A stretch of DNA of 64,000 nucleotides from Entonaema liquescens (taxonomy: Eukaryota > Ascomycota > Sordariomycetes > Xylariales > Xylariaceae), in contig CADCSX010000006.1 of the NCBI GenBank assembly GCA_902805475.1, positions 2,170,001-2,234,000 on the forward strand, read 5' to 3'. The position numbers were made by a program, and so were the translations under genes. The notes under the pieces were generated by a model. The model ran no database searches. It worked only from the letters and a program-made list of their open reading frames with translations, and was not told the DNA's origin. Below, in pieces: positions 1 to 10,977 of the stretch (position 1 is its first letter; each line of letters begins with the position of its first letter).

Positions 1-190
1 GTTTGTAGAAGTGTAAGCTGATATCATTTGCAACAACGGCCCCTCGTATCAAAATCCAAGGACCATGCAGGCGTATATCCCCGCCTGTGTCAATACAAGC
101 ACGAAGGAAGTCTTCAGGCTTGCTTTGAAGGGCTATCTTGGATGAAACGGTAAGACTTTTGCTATAAACAGAGACAACTTTTTTCAACTA
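1..190 (-). other. possible exon cut by the left edge
   Basis: On the minus strand an open frame of about 57 codons runs off the left edge, with ordinary codon use (it includes KPEDFLRACIDTGGD and GPWILIRGAVV). I do not recognise the family. It could be the last exon of a gene lying mostly outside the window, or part of the same degenerate region as the ABC relic just upstream. No start, stop or splice sites can be fixed. Confidence 0.25.
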
Positions 191-289
191 TCTCTTCCTA
201 GGCTTTAACAAGCGTAAAGCGGTGTCCTCGGCGATCTATCAGATCCTGGTGTGTACCTACCTTCTTCGACATCAACCCTAGCATTCGAA

Positions 290-500
290 TCAACAAATAT
301 ATAGGGTTATCAGATAGTTAGCGGATGGTAGGCAATAATAATGACCGCCCTGTCTGCAGTCGCGTTATTAAGTGCTGCTTGGATAGATATATCCGTCTCG
401 GCGTCTGAGGCTGATGTGGCTTCGTCTACAATGAGAATCCCTTGCCTCTAGCCACCTAACAAGTTTAGTTCCCAGGTCCTACCGTGGTTTGATCTTCGTA
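290..500 (-). pseudogene. ABC transporter nucleotide-binding domain relic
   Basis: On the minus strand the end of an ABC nucleotide-binding domain is readable: a remnant of the LSGGQ signature (LLGG, stop, RQ), then Walker B and D-loop as ILIVDEATSASDAETD, then a broken H-loop region (VIIIAYHPLTI) only in a shifted frame and followed by two stops. The helix normally between the signature and Walker B is missing. The stop within the signature is TAG at 448-450 where CAG (Gln) is expected, a C-to-T change at CpA. No open frame extends beyond the fragment, so this is a dead relic rather than a gene. Confidence 0.6.
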
Positions 501-927
501 CAGCAAAGTCGTGATGAATAAGCGAGTGTATGCCTCCACGTAGTTTTATAGGAGGGCCGCTGTAGGAATTGTTGACTAACGAGAATCAAAGTGATACACT
601 AAGCTCTAGTGAAGCTATCGAGCGTGCTAGCTAGGTACTACTAAAGGAGAGGAACCCCGTTGTTCAGCAGAGAATTATAATGGCATAGATAGGTTTTATT
701 ACTATGGCTTTTTCTTTGCGTTTCTGCTTCGTTTAATAGAGGGAAGGAGAAAAAAAAGACCGGTAATTGAATTATTAGCTGCCCCCTATTTCCTCGTAGC
801 ACACAACTTAACAATACTCATTAGTACTACTACGTAGTACTGCAGGCAAATTTAACCGACTTACGCCAATTAACTGTCCGTTATAGACACAATATGCTTT
901 TATTTAATTAGGTAAACGTCGTACGAA
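501..927. other. intergenic, nothing recognised
   Basis: No open frame or recognisable element. The stretch lies downstream of the minus-strand ACR3 gene and upstream (on the minus strand) of the ABC relic. Confidence 0.5.
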
Positions 928-2317
928 TCAGTCTTTCCAAGCCCATCTACCCCCTATGGCTTTAACGACGTACACTAGCCCAAGTAGTACCGGTACTTCA
1001 ATAAGCGGTCCAACGGTAGATGCTAGGGCTTGGTCGCTATTTGGACCATAAGTTGCAATCGCCACAGCGATAGCAAGCTCGAAATTATTGCTTGCAGCAG
1101 TAAAGCTCTGCGTGGCACCAAGAGCGTACCCAAATCCGCACCGATACGTAAGCCAGAGCGTCAAAAAGAAGATGACGATGAAGTAAACGATGAGAGGAAC
1201 AGCGACCCGCAAAACTGATACGATCTGGTGAACGACTTGTTGACCCTGGTAGGCAAATAGGACTAGGATCGTATACAGCAAGCCAACTAAAGACCATGGC
1301 GCGACGAATCTTAAGAAGACGCGGTCGTACCACTGCGGACCAGCCAAAGCGCGCAGTCCAAAACGTGAGAGTATCGCCGCGCCAAGTGGGATGCCGAGAA
1401 ATGTCCCTACGCTTGTTGCCACGACCTCATAAGAAATGTCGAGAGGGCCGGATTCGCGGCTGATTACACGAATGAAGAAAACGGCCAATGGAGCGAATAG
1501 TACCATCTGGAGGATAGAATTAATTGCTACGAGGATGGCACAATAATCGCCATCACCACCAGCCAACCCCGTCCATATCAGTACCTTTTACACCGGTTAG
1601 CGTATTGGCATTACTGAAATATCGTTTTCTATGAGACATCCTTACCATTGCGATACATCTACCTAGGCCAACTAGAATCAGTCCCGTGCGAAGCTCGGGT
1701 TTATCTGGTAGACACGCCCATGAAAGTGCTAGCTAGAGATAGACCTATATCAGCCAATGTCATATAAAAACATAGAGATTGTACTTGTTACGAACCATTA
1801 AGAACGGAGAAACAATCCAATTCATAAATACGCTAAACGCAATCTGTTTCCAGACGCCGCGGTGCGAGAATATCTCGTGTAATGTTTCGTATCGAACCTT
1901 GCATAGTATGGGGTACATCATGACGAGTAGCCCAACAGCTGTGGGTGTTGTTAGTCGATTCACATTTACCAAAAGCATGTAGAATAAACCATCGTTATAG
2001 GGTAGGTAAATAAGGCATAGCACACCTATTGGCACCGAGACTCCGACGAATTGGCCTTTTTGCAGGGCGTCGCCCATCTCTGGTACGAAATTGCCTAGCA
2101 CGATCCCGATGGCCATGGCGAGGAATATCCAGATAGCGAGGAAGCGGTCTAACCAGCCAAGCGATTTGAACGCGGACTGCTTCGGTGAAGCCACTGCATT
2201 GTTGAGTTGTTCTTCAGTATGGCGACCTTTTTCTGTATCGTTGTCTGATGGGGGTTGGATCTGAATGTGTACTTGTTCTGTGTTAAGGTGAGGATCGTTC
2301 TTTGAGCGATTCTCCAT
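928..2317 (-). CDS. ACR3: ACR3-family arsenite efflux transporter
   Basis: Three exons (2317-1796, 1732-1646, 1584-928) give 421 residues, the usual size for ACR3/Arr3. The second intron (1585-1645) has a GTAAGG donor and a CTAAC branch site; the first (1733-1795) has a weaker GTTCGT donor. About ten hydrophobic segments follow a charged cytosolic N-terminus of about 55 residues. Family hallmarks are present: the substrate-binding cysteine in GLGRCIAM (Cys200), the LAGGDGDYCAI loop, and SFTAASNNFELAIAVA at 363-378 with the conserved glutamate (Glu372). Known family role: plasma-membrane arsenite (and antimonite) export driven by the proton gradient. No arsenate reductase or arsenite methyltransferase lies beside it here, so it is not part of a visible arsenic cluster. 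The frame is intact. Confidence 0.92.
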
Positions 2318-2812
2318 TGTTGTCGACTAATTTTTCACTTCTGATATTATATTTGCTTCGCTACTCCTCGAGTTTTTATTTTTCACTTTAGTCTCTGATA
2401 TTACTAGTTAAGATATAAGATAGGGAGAGTCATTACAGATATCAATATTCATATGCTTTTGAGTTCATGTAGCAGCTTGTGTTAGTGGGGGTGAACCATG
2501 TTCAGTGAAAAGGGTTACTTTCTGACCAATCAGAAAAGGCCGGTGACAGATCTCGCATCTTTGAGCCCCGGTTTTCTCTTCCGCTAAGGGATCGGAGCCG
2601 CCATGAGCGGACGGGCAAGGGGTAACTATGAGCAACCGAAGGACCTTGGCTTATGTTAATGTTAGACGAAAAAAAAAACTAAAAAACTGATATGCTCATT
2701 AGACTAATAAAATGTATCTAGATTGAAGCTTAGCCTAGTTCACGATATAGGCCATTCGTACAGACAACCCCACGATGGGAAAATATGTTGCTACTCCTTG
2801 CTTTCAACAAGG
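2318..2812. other. intergenic between ACR3 start and NIF3-like gene end
   Basis: Holds the ACR3 promoter (ACR3 reads leftward from 2317) and the 3' end of the NIF3-like gene. No regulatory motif can be named with confidence. Confidence 0.5.
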
Positions 2813-3233
2813 CTAAATATCTTCTACTCTGTATACTTCATACCCCGGTTCCTCGTAGGGATGTGCTCTGTTTGCATCCAGATGGACATTTAGTAAAGTT
2901 CAACAAGCAACGTGAAGAATTTATAGATATCACTCACTTCTTCAACGCCTCAACAGCTTTTCTAACAACATCTTCACCAACGCAGAGTGTTTCCACTCTA
3001 GCCTCGGGGACCTCTTCGAGCTCACCAACTTTCCCGATGTGGGGATTTGCGGCGTCTCCGGGCCGGAACTGACCGGTACCCATGGTTGTCCAGCAGCACT
3101 CGGTGTAATTTCCCGGTCCCGGGTAGCGACCCGCACCCGCAGAGAATATCGCGCTTTTAACAGAAGCTAGGGCTGCGGGGGGCACGCGAAACACAAGTTT
3201 GAAGCGCGGAGCTACTGAGCCAATGGTTGCCAT
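2813..3233 (-). CDS. small NIF3/PII-like domain protein
   Basis: Two exons (3233-2938 and 2867-2813) around a 70-nt intron (GTGAGT donor, ACAG acceptor) encode 116 residues. The protein opens with KLVFRVPPAAL, has the GRYPGPGNYTECCW core and, only after splicing, ends in AHPYEEPGYEVYRVEDI. This is the conserved PII/CutA-like insert domain of NIF3/YqfO proteins, found in fungi as a free-standing protein of about 110 residues. The function is unknown; related domains bind metals or nucleotides as trimers. Automated annotation sometimes labels this family a toxin or an ATP phosphoribosyltransferase, which the sequence does not support. Without the second exon the conserved C-terminus would be missed. 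Confidence 0.85.
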
Positions 3234-4695
3234 CCTGACTAGCTATCTTCTGTTACGTCTATGTCCAGGTTTCGTCTGAGTGACGGATCTTTATTCTTTG
3301 GTCTTGCTTGTGAAGCTGTGATCCGCAGCAGCTAACTTCACTGGGTACTAAATTATGGATAAGCTGTGTCGGTTTGGGGATCCACGTGTTTATGTTAGAT
3401 CAAGTCGAACATCTTGTCGATGTAAAAGAGGGGTAGGGGTAAGTCGTCTCTATTATTTTAATAGCCAATAGGACTTGGTACTTTACATCCTGACAGCCCT
3501 TTTGCTCTTGGGGAGTTATTGTACAATCATATGTCTTCTTTTAGTGCTATTCTTTTATTAGTATTATTCGTATTAGCTTCAACTACATCCTTATTGGTGT
3601 TGATCGGTTACGTATTATGATGACGCCAGGGGAATCAACTAAGCTTCGACGGCGCTAAGTCGCGATGGTATTGTACATAGATCGGTACGCATGACAGAGC
3701 ATAGTATCTGTTTGATATTTGGGTATTCTGTTTACCGTTAATACTTTGAGATCCTAAATTATTCGAAACTCGGTATCCCATAATATTGTTGTGATTATGC
3801 CACGTAGACTATTGAAGTTTGAGATGGCAAAGAATTTTTATAGTTTCAAGCAGATGTCTAGGTAGGTATGCAGATACCTACGCAGATATGCGCTGCGCAT
3901 GTGGGGATGCGGTTTAGACTCGGCGTTATGATGCTATGACGAAACGTTTCCATAGGTTGTTCTCGGAGTCCTCAGCTTGGATTGCGGCTGCCAAGGTGAC
4001 ACCTTCACCCAGTGCTTTTATTATATGCGTGTAACTCGATACATTCCATTTATTCTATGCGCGCATCAGAGATGGGAAATAGGGACCTACATACAATTCT
4101 TAGGTAATGTATTGAGAAGGAAAGCCCGAATGAGAGCTTTGTAGTACCTACTTACCTACCTACATAAATAGCCTAGGTACATGTAGGTAGGTACCTTAGG
4201 CAAAGCACTACCACAGAAGCTAGGACCACAATTTTCCAACTTTGAATGACGCACCGGCCACAACGCGATGGTCGATTACACTAGACGGGAGACGGGAACA
4301 TAAAAAGATGTAAAGTCATCATAAAGTAAAGTACCAAGGTACAAACCCAGATAAGGTGAAATGCCCAGGTGGTGCGCAAGTGGGTTGCACAAGCACAAAG
4401 CAATTGGTTCTTCTTCGTCATTTCCCTCCCACCTCCAGTACAAATCCAGCCACCTCACCAGCTTTCCTAGCTCTTTTTTTCGCCAATACGACACGATACG
4501 ACATCATCATCCAACTTCAAGACATCTCATATCCACCAACGTTTCTATACTCTTTACCTTTTACCTTACAATATTCCCACGCGACTACACCTCCTCAACT
4601 GAGAATTCAATTTTTGGTACCATTTTTCAATACTCTATTTTCTAACCGATAGTGAAGCCTGCTATTAGTTTCCATTCCTACCGTTTCCCGACGAA
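3234..4695. other. intergenic with promoter of the Pom33-like gene
   Basis: No coding frame is supported. It contains repeated TACCTACC/GGTAGGTA tracts and the inverted repeat listed separately. The C/T-rich stretch just before 4696 resembles a fungal core promoter or 5' UTR. Confidence 0.5.
4154..4192. repeat. perfect 12-bp inverted repeat built on the ACCTACCT motif
   Basis: ACCTACCTACAT at 4154-4165 is repeated in inverse at 4181-4192 with a 15-nt loop that itself contains CCTAGG. Similar short tracts (ACCTAGGTA, GGTAGGTACC) recur in other intergenic stretches, for example near 10780, 37030, 45541 and 60541. Confidence 0.75.
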
Positions 4696-5797
4696 ATGGC
4701 TCCTCCGCCTTCTGCGAGTCTGCCTCTCAGCGAGAGGATTCTAGCTCTGGCCAAAACTTTGCAGTGTACGTGATCCCGACCCTTTACTTGAGCTCTTTTA
4801 TTACCCTTGTAACCCTTTTGCTAACATTATACTTGACGATACAGTTGCGTGGTTTAGCGGGTATGTCAAGTCCGATATCATTCCTCGACCCTTTTCGGAT
4901 CTCACGTTCTCGGCTCAAGGTCGACACTATCATAAGTAACAAAGACGTCAACTGCTAACATCCGACTTGTTTTATAGGCACCTTGTGCTTCTCTTGTGTA
5001 TCTTCCGATATTCCCTCAGTTTCATCTCGCTTAATTCTACCTCACGTTGGGCTCGATTTTCCTACCGTACCGCCTTCATCTCAGCAGCTGTAACATACGG
5101 AATCGTGGTATACAAGACATGGCGCGCTCGCCAGAAGGTCGGAGCCAAAAGTCCAGGAGCTATCGGCCTTCTCTCGGATGAAAATGTGCAATATCTTGGT
5201 ATGTTAGCTACCTCTCCTATATTACATACGACGACGCTAATACTTTCTTTCAAAGCCATGGCAATTGTATGGCTCCTAGCCCCTCAGTATGCCTTCGCCC
5301 TTTTCCCATATGGCATCTACTCCGTATTCCACGTCGCAACCTACACGCGCAACAACGTCATTCCCACCATCCAGCCAAATAAGGTACCTGCTGGTGCTTC
5401 CCCCGGTACCAAGCCCCAGTCCGCCAACCCTCTAGCTGAGGCTATTGGAAATTTCGTGAAGCAATATTACGATATGTCCATGTCCGTCGTTTCAGGCCTG
5501 GAGATTTTACTCTGGTTCCGATTGTTCCTGTCGGCCATCTTCTTTCAGCGCCGTTCTTGGATTCTCATCGCTATCTATACTGTCTTCCTCCGAACTCGCT
5601 TCGCACAAAGCACCCATGTGCAGGATTCCTTTAGAAGGCTCGAGTCAAGAGTCGATTCCTTAGTCGGCGCCCAGGGCAATCCCCCAGCTGTGCGCTCTGT
5701 GTGGGATGGTATTAAGAATGGTACGCGCCAATTCCATGATGCGACGGATCTAGGCAAGTATACCAATGGATCTGCGGTGCCCAAGAAGACTTCCTAA
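4696..5797 (+). CDS. POM33: Pom33/TMEM33-family ER and nuclear-envelope membrane protein
   Basis: Four exons (4696-4765, 4845-4860, 4978-5198, 5256-5797) give 282 residues. The second exon is only 16 nt. The third intron is 57 nt, a multiple of three and without a stop, so a naive reading adds 19 spurious residues. The start ATG (context CGAAATGGC) opens MAPPPSASLPLSERILALAK. Features: LQFAWFSGHLVLLL first membrane segment, then SYRTAFISAAVTYGIVVYK, NVQYLAMAIVWLLAPQYAFALFPYGIYS and RRSWILIAIYTVFLRTRFAQS, matching the four-span Tts1/Pom33/TMEM33 family. Known role: shaping tubular ER and helping nuclear pore distribution. The C-terminus is amphipathic and basic, as in the family. Confidence 0.9.
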
Positions 5798-6977
5798 GTC
5801 TGCAGGGCAACCATTCCCCCAAAGGAAAACGCCCGCGATTATACGCCTACGATAATACGGAGGGACGGGTGAGATAAAGACTATGCATCGCCGCGCAACA
5901 TAGTCTAGGAAGCTAGTTTGTTGCAGTTAGTAATAAGAGGTACGATATGTGGTCGGCCAAGGTTGTAGAGTCAGAGGAAGAAGCAAATAAACCCCACGTC
6001 AGAGGTAGTTGTGGGTGCCCTACTTCTTGATTCGGTAAACGGGAAAGCAGAGCAGAATTTGGCGGCTTGTTTTGCCTTACTCAAATCAATTACACTTATT
6101 TCGCACACCAGTTTTTATCCCGAACAAATAACTTCGCCTCTTAGGTGTCACTTGTTAGTAAATGCTAGAGGTTTGTGGATACTCGGCGAAAGGCACTTAA
6201 GAAACCTACGATGTAATAAAAAATGAAACCCTTAATTCCAATCTTCCAGGTGTTTACGCGCCGATCTGCTGATTATGTAGATTGTAGACAAGAACCAAAT
6301 AACATTAATTAATATAATGACTAAACTCATAATATCCAAAATACGTATAAGGGGATGTTTTGTCATAATAACACGCGATTTATGAATGGCAATGCCTAGT
6401 ATTCTGTAACCGACTCAAACTTGTCTACTCATTGTTGAAAGCCAGTTATGTTTCGAGGAAAGATGTACCCTAATAGGGGTATTTACTCACATGCCATTCT
6501 TGTCCATATTATAATTCACTGTTTGATCTCACTAACTTCTAAGGAGGTAGCTTAGGTAGTTGTTTACTAACGTTACCAATTAGCAAAAAGCTACCTACCT
6601 ATTAGTCGACAATATAGCCTTTGTGTGGAATTCGGACAATGCAGTTACCATCTGCGAACATGGGAGCATCCCTAATAGGATAAAGATTAGCAATATGACT
6701 ATACAAAGAAAGCGCCGCAAACATCTCCTTTCCTTTACGACGAGGCTTTCTAACCAAGGTTCCGTCTGCGGACGGTGGTCTGAATGGTCTTATATACCTA
6801 GTTGTTATCTATATACGGTTATTATCGCCAATACGCAGCTTCGACTAAGTTCTATGATTAAATGGACTTGAGAGAGTCAACATAAATTTATACTTGAGAT
6901 ATCATATTCATATATAGCAAATTAGCAGAGTAGTCTTTTCAAACTAAAAAGAAAAGAAAAGAAGATATAAGTTCACG
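5798..6977. other. intergenic, nothing recognised
   Basis: Open frames here are short and unlike proteins. An A-rich leader (AAAAAGAAAAGAAAAG) lies just before the ATG at 6978. Confidence 0.5.
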
Positions 6978-9900
6978 ATGAGAGAAGCCCTCCGAGACTG
7001 GCGACAGACTTTACGGGGTCGCCGTTTACGAAGGAGAGCCCGAAGAGAGTCGGCTGAACCATCGGAACCATCGGAACCGGCCCAACAGCGGCCTCTTCCC
7101 CCAGTTCCTCAGCCGCAAGAGTCGGTCCACGAGGATAGAGAACACTCGGCTGCGTCTCGTGCAGTGCATCGAGTGCTTTCTAAATTTGGAAATATGAGTC
7201 TTGGACCAAGCGTGTCCCAAGATACGGTCATACACCATGAGCTACCCGAAGACCAGGCTTCAGATAATCTTACTGATATCTATAATGCAACGCCTAGAAT
7301 ACTGCCAACGGTCCCCCAAGATGAGGTAATGCCTGACCGGGATTTAGTGTCTGATTCCACCAAGGAGCCGTCAATATCCAGTCTACTTCGACATATAATT
7401 CCGCAGCCAGTTCCTGTCCAGGAGCCATCGATATCTGATCTAGGTCGAGCGCCTGTTCCTCTCCAAGAACCGGTAATACCCAGCCTAGATCCTGTTCCTG
7501 ACCCTCTCCGGGGACCGTTAATATCCGGCCTGGATCCGGTTCCTGATCCTCTCCAGGGACCGTTAATATCTGGTCTAGACCGAACTTCTTACGAGGAGCG
7601 AAATCCAATAGCACCGCCACCACCCGGTTCACCAATACATTCGGATGTTGATTTCCTGGGTTACCGGTCACCATATGGATCTGACGATGCTATGTCTATA
7701 GAGGGGTCTGATAGCATGCATGAAGGTGACGGGAATGGTTCAGGCGATCCGGGACCCCAGGCAGCCGGTGAGGGGTCTGAGATCGCAGACCGAGCTGCCC
7801 AAGTCGCCGAAGCCGGACTGAATAATGTAACCCGGAACGCTTCCGATTGGTCGATACCACCGGTTGTGATAGAACCTGTAGGGGCCGACTATCACCCATC
7901 GGGCTGGGTGCACCAGAACGTTACAGGCTGGGGGAAAATGCCACCAGAGAACCAGGACGATGGAGATGACGACGATAATAACTCAATTTCGGATTTTGGA
8001 CAAAGTACGACAGGCCGATGGGTGGGAGAATTCCCTCAAGAGTCATTTGCGCAAAAACATGTCGTGGACGAAGGAGAGCGAGACGACCCCCCTGTGTGCG
8101 TGAAAGGCTCTAGAGAAGATATAGCAACTTTCGGTTTAGGGTTAGTTGGGAGATCCCCCTTGTTGTGTTCTAATGATAGTTTAAGCATGCTAATTATACA
8201 ATAGTATGTAGTGATACTGGGCACCAGCCATAGCTAGAACCCCTACAAGTCCTCATGTAGCTGTGGTCGAGAGCGATCCCTAAAGGTCTTATTACCCGGC
8301 TTGCATTAGATTACTAACATGTAACAGAGCTCGAATTTCTTTTCGCGGTAACATCAGCGATGCAGAAAGGAGAAAACGGACTTCGTCCAGACCCTCATCC
8401 GCGAGAAAAGCGCTGGATATCACGAAGGCTTGCACTCCGCGATTTAACGCGGTATTATAACGGATATAATCCAGAAAGACAATACTTCCGCCAATATGCT
8501 GTAAGAAGAATTGTCAGGTTAGTAAATCAGGCTTCCCATTTCTTCTCCTTCGTTTTCCCAAGGTTATATTATCTCGGAATGGAAAATCGTCGTTGACGCT
8601 GACATTGTTGTGACAGACTGTTGCTACGCAACCAAATACAGGCAAATGATAATCGTTTCACGGCCAATGAGCAACTGGACGAAAGCGACTTTGAGGATGA
8701 CCCACAGACGGATTGGAAGACAGCTGTGCGGAGATTTACTGTTAACGCAAAATACGACGCTAATCGATCGCATTATCAAAATGGACTGATCGGTTACGGG
8801 TTTGTCGAGGACTTCCACAAATTCTGTCTAGAGAACAGTCTCGATGTCCTTAGAATGAAACACGAGGACGTTCAGTCGGTGTGCGCCAGAGTAAGAGAGT
8901 GCCTTTACGATTGGCCGAACGACATTCATCAGAATCAGGTAACCTCCCATTTTGAGTTTAAACTCTTCCAAAGCTGTGAAGACAGAAGGAAGCTGGATGT
9001 AGCTTCACTTGGTTCAGCGGTAGACCCAATGCATGTCCCCGTATTGGGTTTAATGCCGCAATACAGATCATGGTCGGTCGTGCAGGACGTGTCAGTAGAT
9101 GGGATGGGGTTGGAGCCGGATCGCTACCATATACCTCCATATCAGAGCAGCGTAACGCCGATGAGTGACTATCACGTACGTAATATACAGACCATCCAGA
9201 TCCCTTTCCTTTCCCCTTTAATGCCCTCCGAATCTTAGCTTCTTACCTTATGACCGCCGAGGAGCCGTCTCTGCTAGGATACGTCAAACCCCCGAGGTAT
9301 AATGTTAGAAAGTAACTAATACGTAATTTTGCAGTGGTTTGGCGCGGAGGTAGTAAGCCCACCGCTATCCTTCCTTTCAAAAGAACCCCTCGACGCCATT
9401 CGAAAGGTCTGCAGAGTGCTGCGTGGAAATCTACGTATTCACAAGCCTATCGAGGTCTCTACGGGGATCCATGTGCACCTGGGCCATAAGCATGGGTGGA
9501 ACTTATTGCAACTAAAGAGATTTGTCACACTCTGGGTACTGATGGAGAACGTTCTTATACATATTCACAGGAAGGACCGAGGTTCGAAGAGGATGAGACA
9601 GTGGTGTGGTAGACTTGATGAGGGTACAGTTCTTGCAGAGGCTCTCTTCAGTACGGATCAATATGCGCGTTTCAACAGGGCTGGTGCGAAACCACGTTCC
9701 AGTCCGACTGAGAGAGCTCGCAATATGAAAAATTTGGAAAACCACGTAGAAACCAATCGTCTCGACGCGCGCAGATTGGAATTTCTCCAGAATGTGTGGC
9801 AATATACGACGATCACGGAATTGTCAGAGGCCATGTCCGGTGCTGTAATTAATAAATCCTGGATCAGGCCGTCTCTCCGGATACGCATAGAGGGTGAGAA

Positions 9901-10361
9901 GAAATCTACTGCGGCAACTATAAACTCGCCCGGGACGATAGAAGTTCGAACAATGCATGGAACGCTCGACAGTGACCAGTAAGTAAAATTCTCATAAAAC
10001 CAACGTCTGAAAGAACATAAGTCTAACCTGTGTGATTAGCATCATTCAATGGCTCGTTGTTTTGAGAAGGATTATGTATTTTACGCTTAATGCCAACGCG
10101 GCAGATTTCAAAGCAACTACGGGAGCCATCATGACATGTATATATAACAGCGTTGAAAAACTACAAGACCTGTTACAAGCGCTTAGAATCGACCCAGAAA
10201 CGATACATTTCTTCCTGAGCGCGCTGAATAGAGCCGGGGATCCTCGCGCGAATGATGACTGGTGGGTGTATCCTGATATGGATAAGGTCAACTGGGGTGA
10301 ACCGTTCATGGTTCCTGGGCATAAGTCGACACACGGAGCACGGTTCGATCACAACATTTAG
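6978..10361 (+). CDS. putative amidoligase with long repeat-containing N-terminal extension
   Basis: Exons: 6978-~8133/8140, 8328-8517, 8617-9175, 9335-9978, 10040-10361, about 956 residues. The first ~385 residues are low-complexity, Pro/Ser/Glu-rich and acidic near the end, with four tandem repeats of PVPxxLQGPLISGLD type. The rest matches the glutamine-synthetase-like amidoligase family: ELEFLFAV at the second exon start, DVSVDG, WFGAEVVSPPL directly after an intron, STGIHVHLGHKHGW, LKRFVTLWVLMENVL, PGTIEVRTMHGTLDSD and WLVVLRRIMYF. Family role (known by prediction): ATP-dependent joining of an amine to a carboxylate; the substrate here is unknown. Three introns have clean donors, acceptors and branch sites. 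The first donor is ambiguous: GTTAGT at 8141 is the best site but shifts the frame by one, while GTTTAG at 8134 keeps frame but deletes the Gly-Leu expected before ELEF. Confidence 0.8.
7407..7580 (+). repeat. four in-frame tandem peptide repeats in the amidoligase extension
   Basis: Units of 13-15 codons: PVPVQEPSISDLGRA, PVPLQEPVIPSLD, PVPDPLRGPLISGLD and PVPDPLQGPLISGLD. The last two are nearly identical at DNA level, which suggests recent duplication. Confidence 0.8.
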
Positions 10362-10832
10362 TGAATAGGTGTATATATGCCTACCTTACACATACTTAAG
10401 GTAGATATATATCGCGGCTGGACATGCTTCCAAGTTAGGCGGGTATAAAATAGAAGTCGAAGGGTATCGGGATAGTGTATGAGATAGTTCAGAGATATAA
10501 GATTAAAGAATAGGTTATTATGTACTACATACTTTAGCCACCTAAATATCTTACATATATGAATTCTTACATGTATGGATGTATTATATTATATATTTGA
10601 AGTCTTTGAAGTTATCTTCAACGTCATGGATTCATAGAAAGTTGCCCCTTTTCACTTTCAAGCCACGTCTCTAGCCACAAAGAAAAGACCAATCGCCACC
10701 CCCTTACCATTGGAAAGCCATCGGGCCCCGTACCCCGCCAATTGATTCCAACTTACTAAGATAAGAAAGAGGTAACTAGGTACCTAGGACCTAACCTAGT
10801 GATCTGATGACGTACAGAAGCTATCAGATAAT
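10362..10832. other. intergenic up to the LTR element
   Basis: Terminator region of the amidoligase gene and unremarkable sequence with ordinary base composition. An ACCTAGG-type tract occurs near 10780. Composition changes abruptly after about 10880. Confidence 0.5.
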
Positions 10833-10977
10833 TGTCATATGACATGGACCCACAGGATCCACATACGGACCCACATATCTTAAATATATTCTTACGTTTA
10901 TTATCTTAAAAATTCTTTTATAAAACTTAACCAATATAATAATATAATTTAATTTATATTTATATTATATTATAATA
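10833..10977 (+). repeat. left LTR (alignable part)
   Basis: Starts TG after an ATAAT flank and matches the right copy at a constant offset of 7110 bp. It has kept GGACCCACAGGATCC where the other copy has transitions. Beyond 10977 the alignment breaks, probably through an indel, so the full LTR is longer. Confidence 0.75.

Noticed and set aside
2813..3233. Toxin or ATP phosphoribosyltransferase label for the NIF3/PII-like protein
   Set aside because: Neither catalytic nor toxin features are visible; the sequence matches the free-standing NIF3 insert domain.
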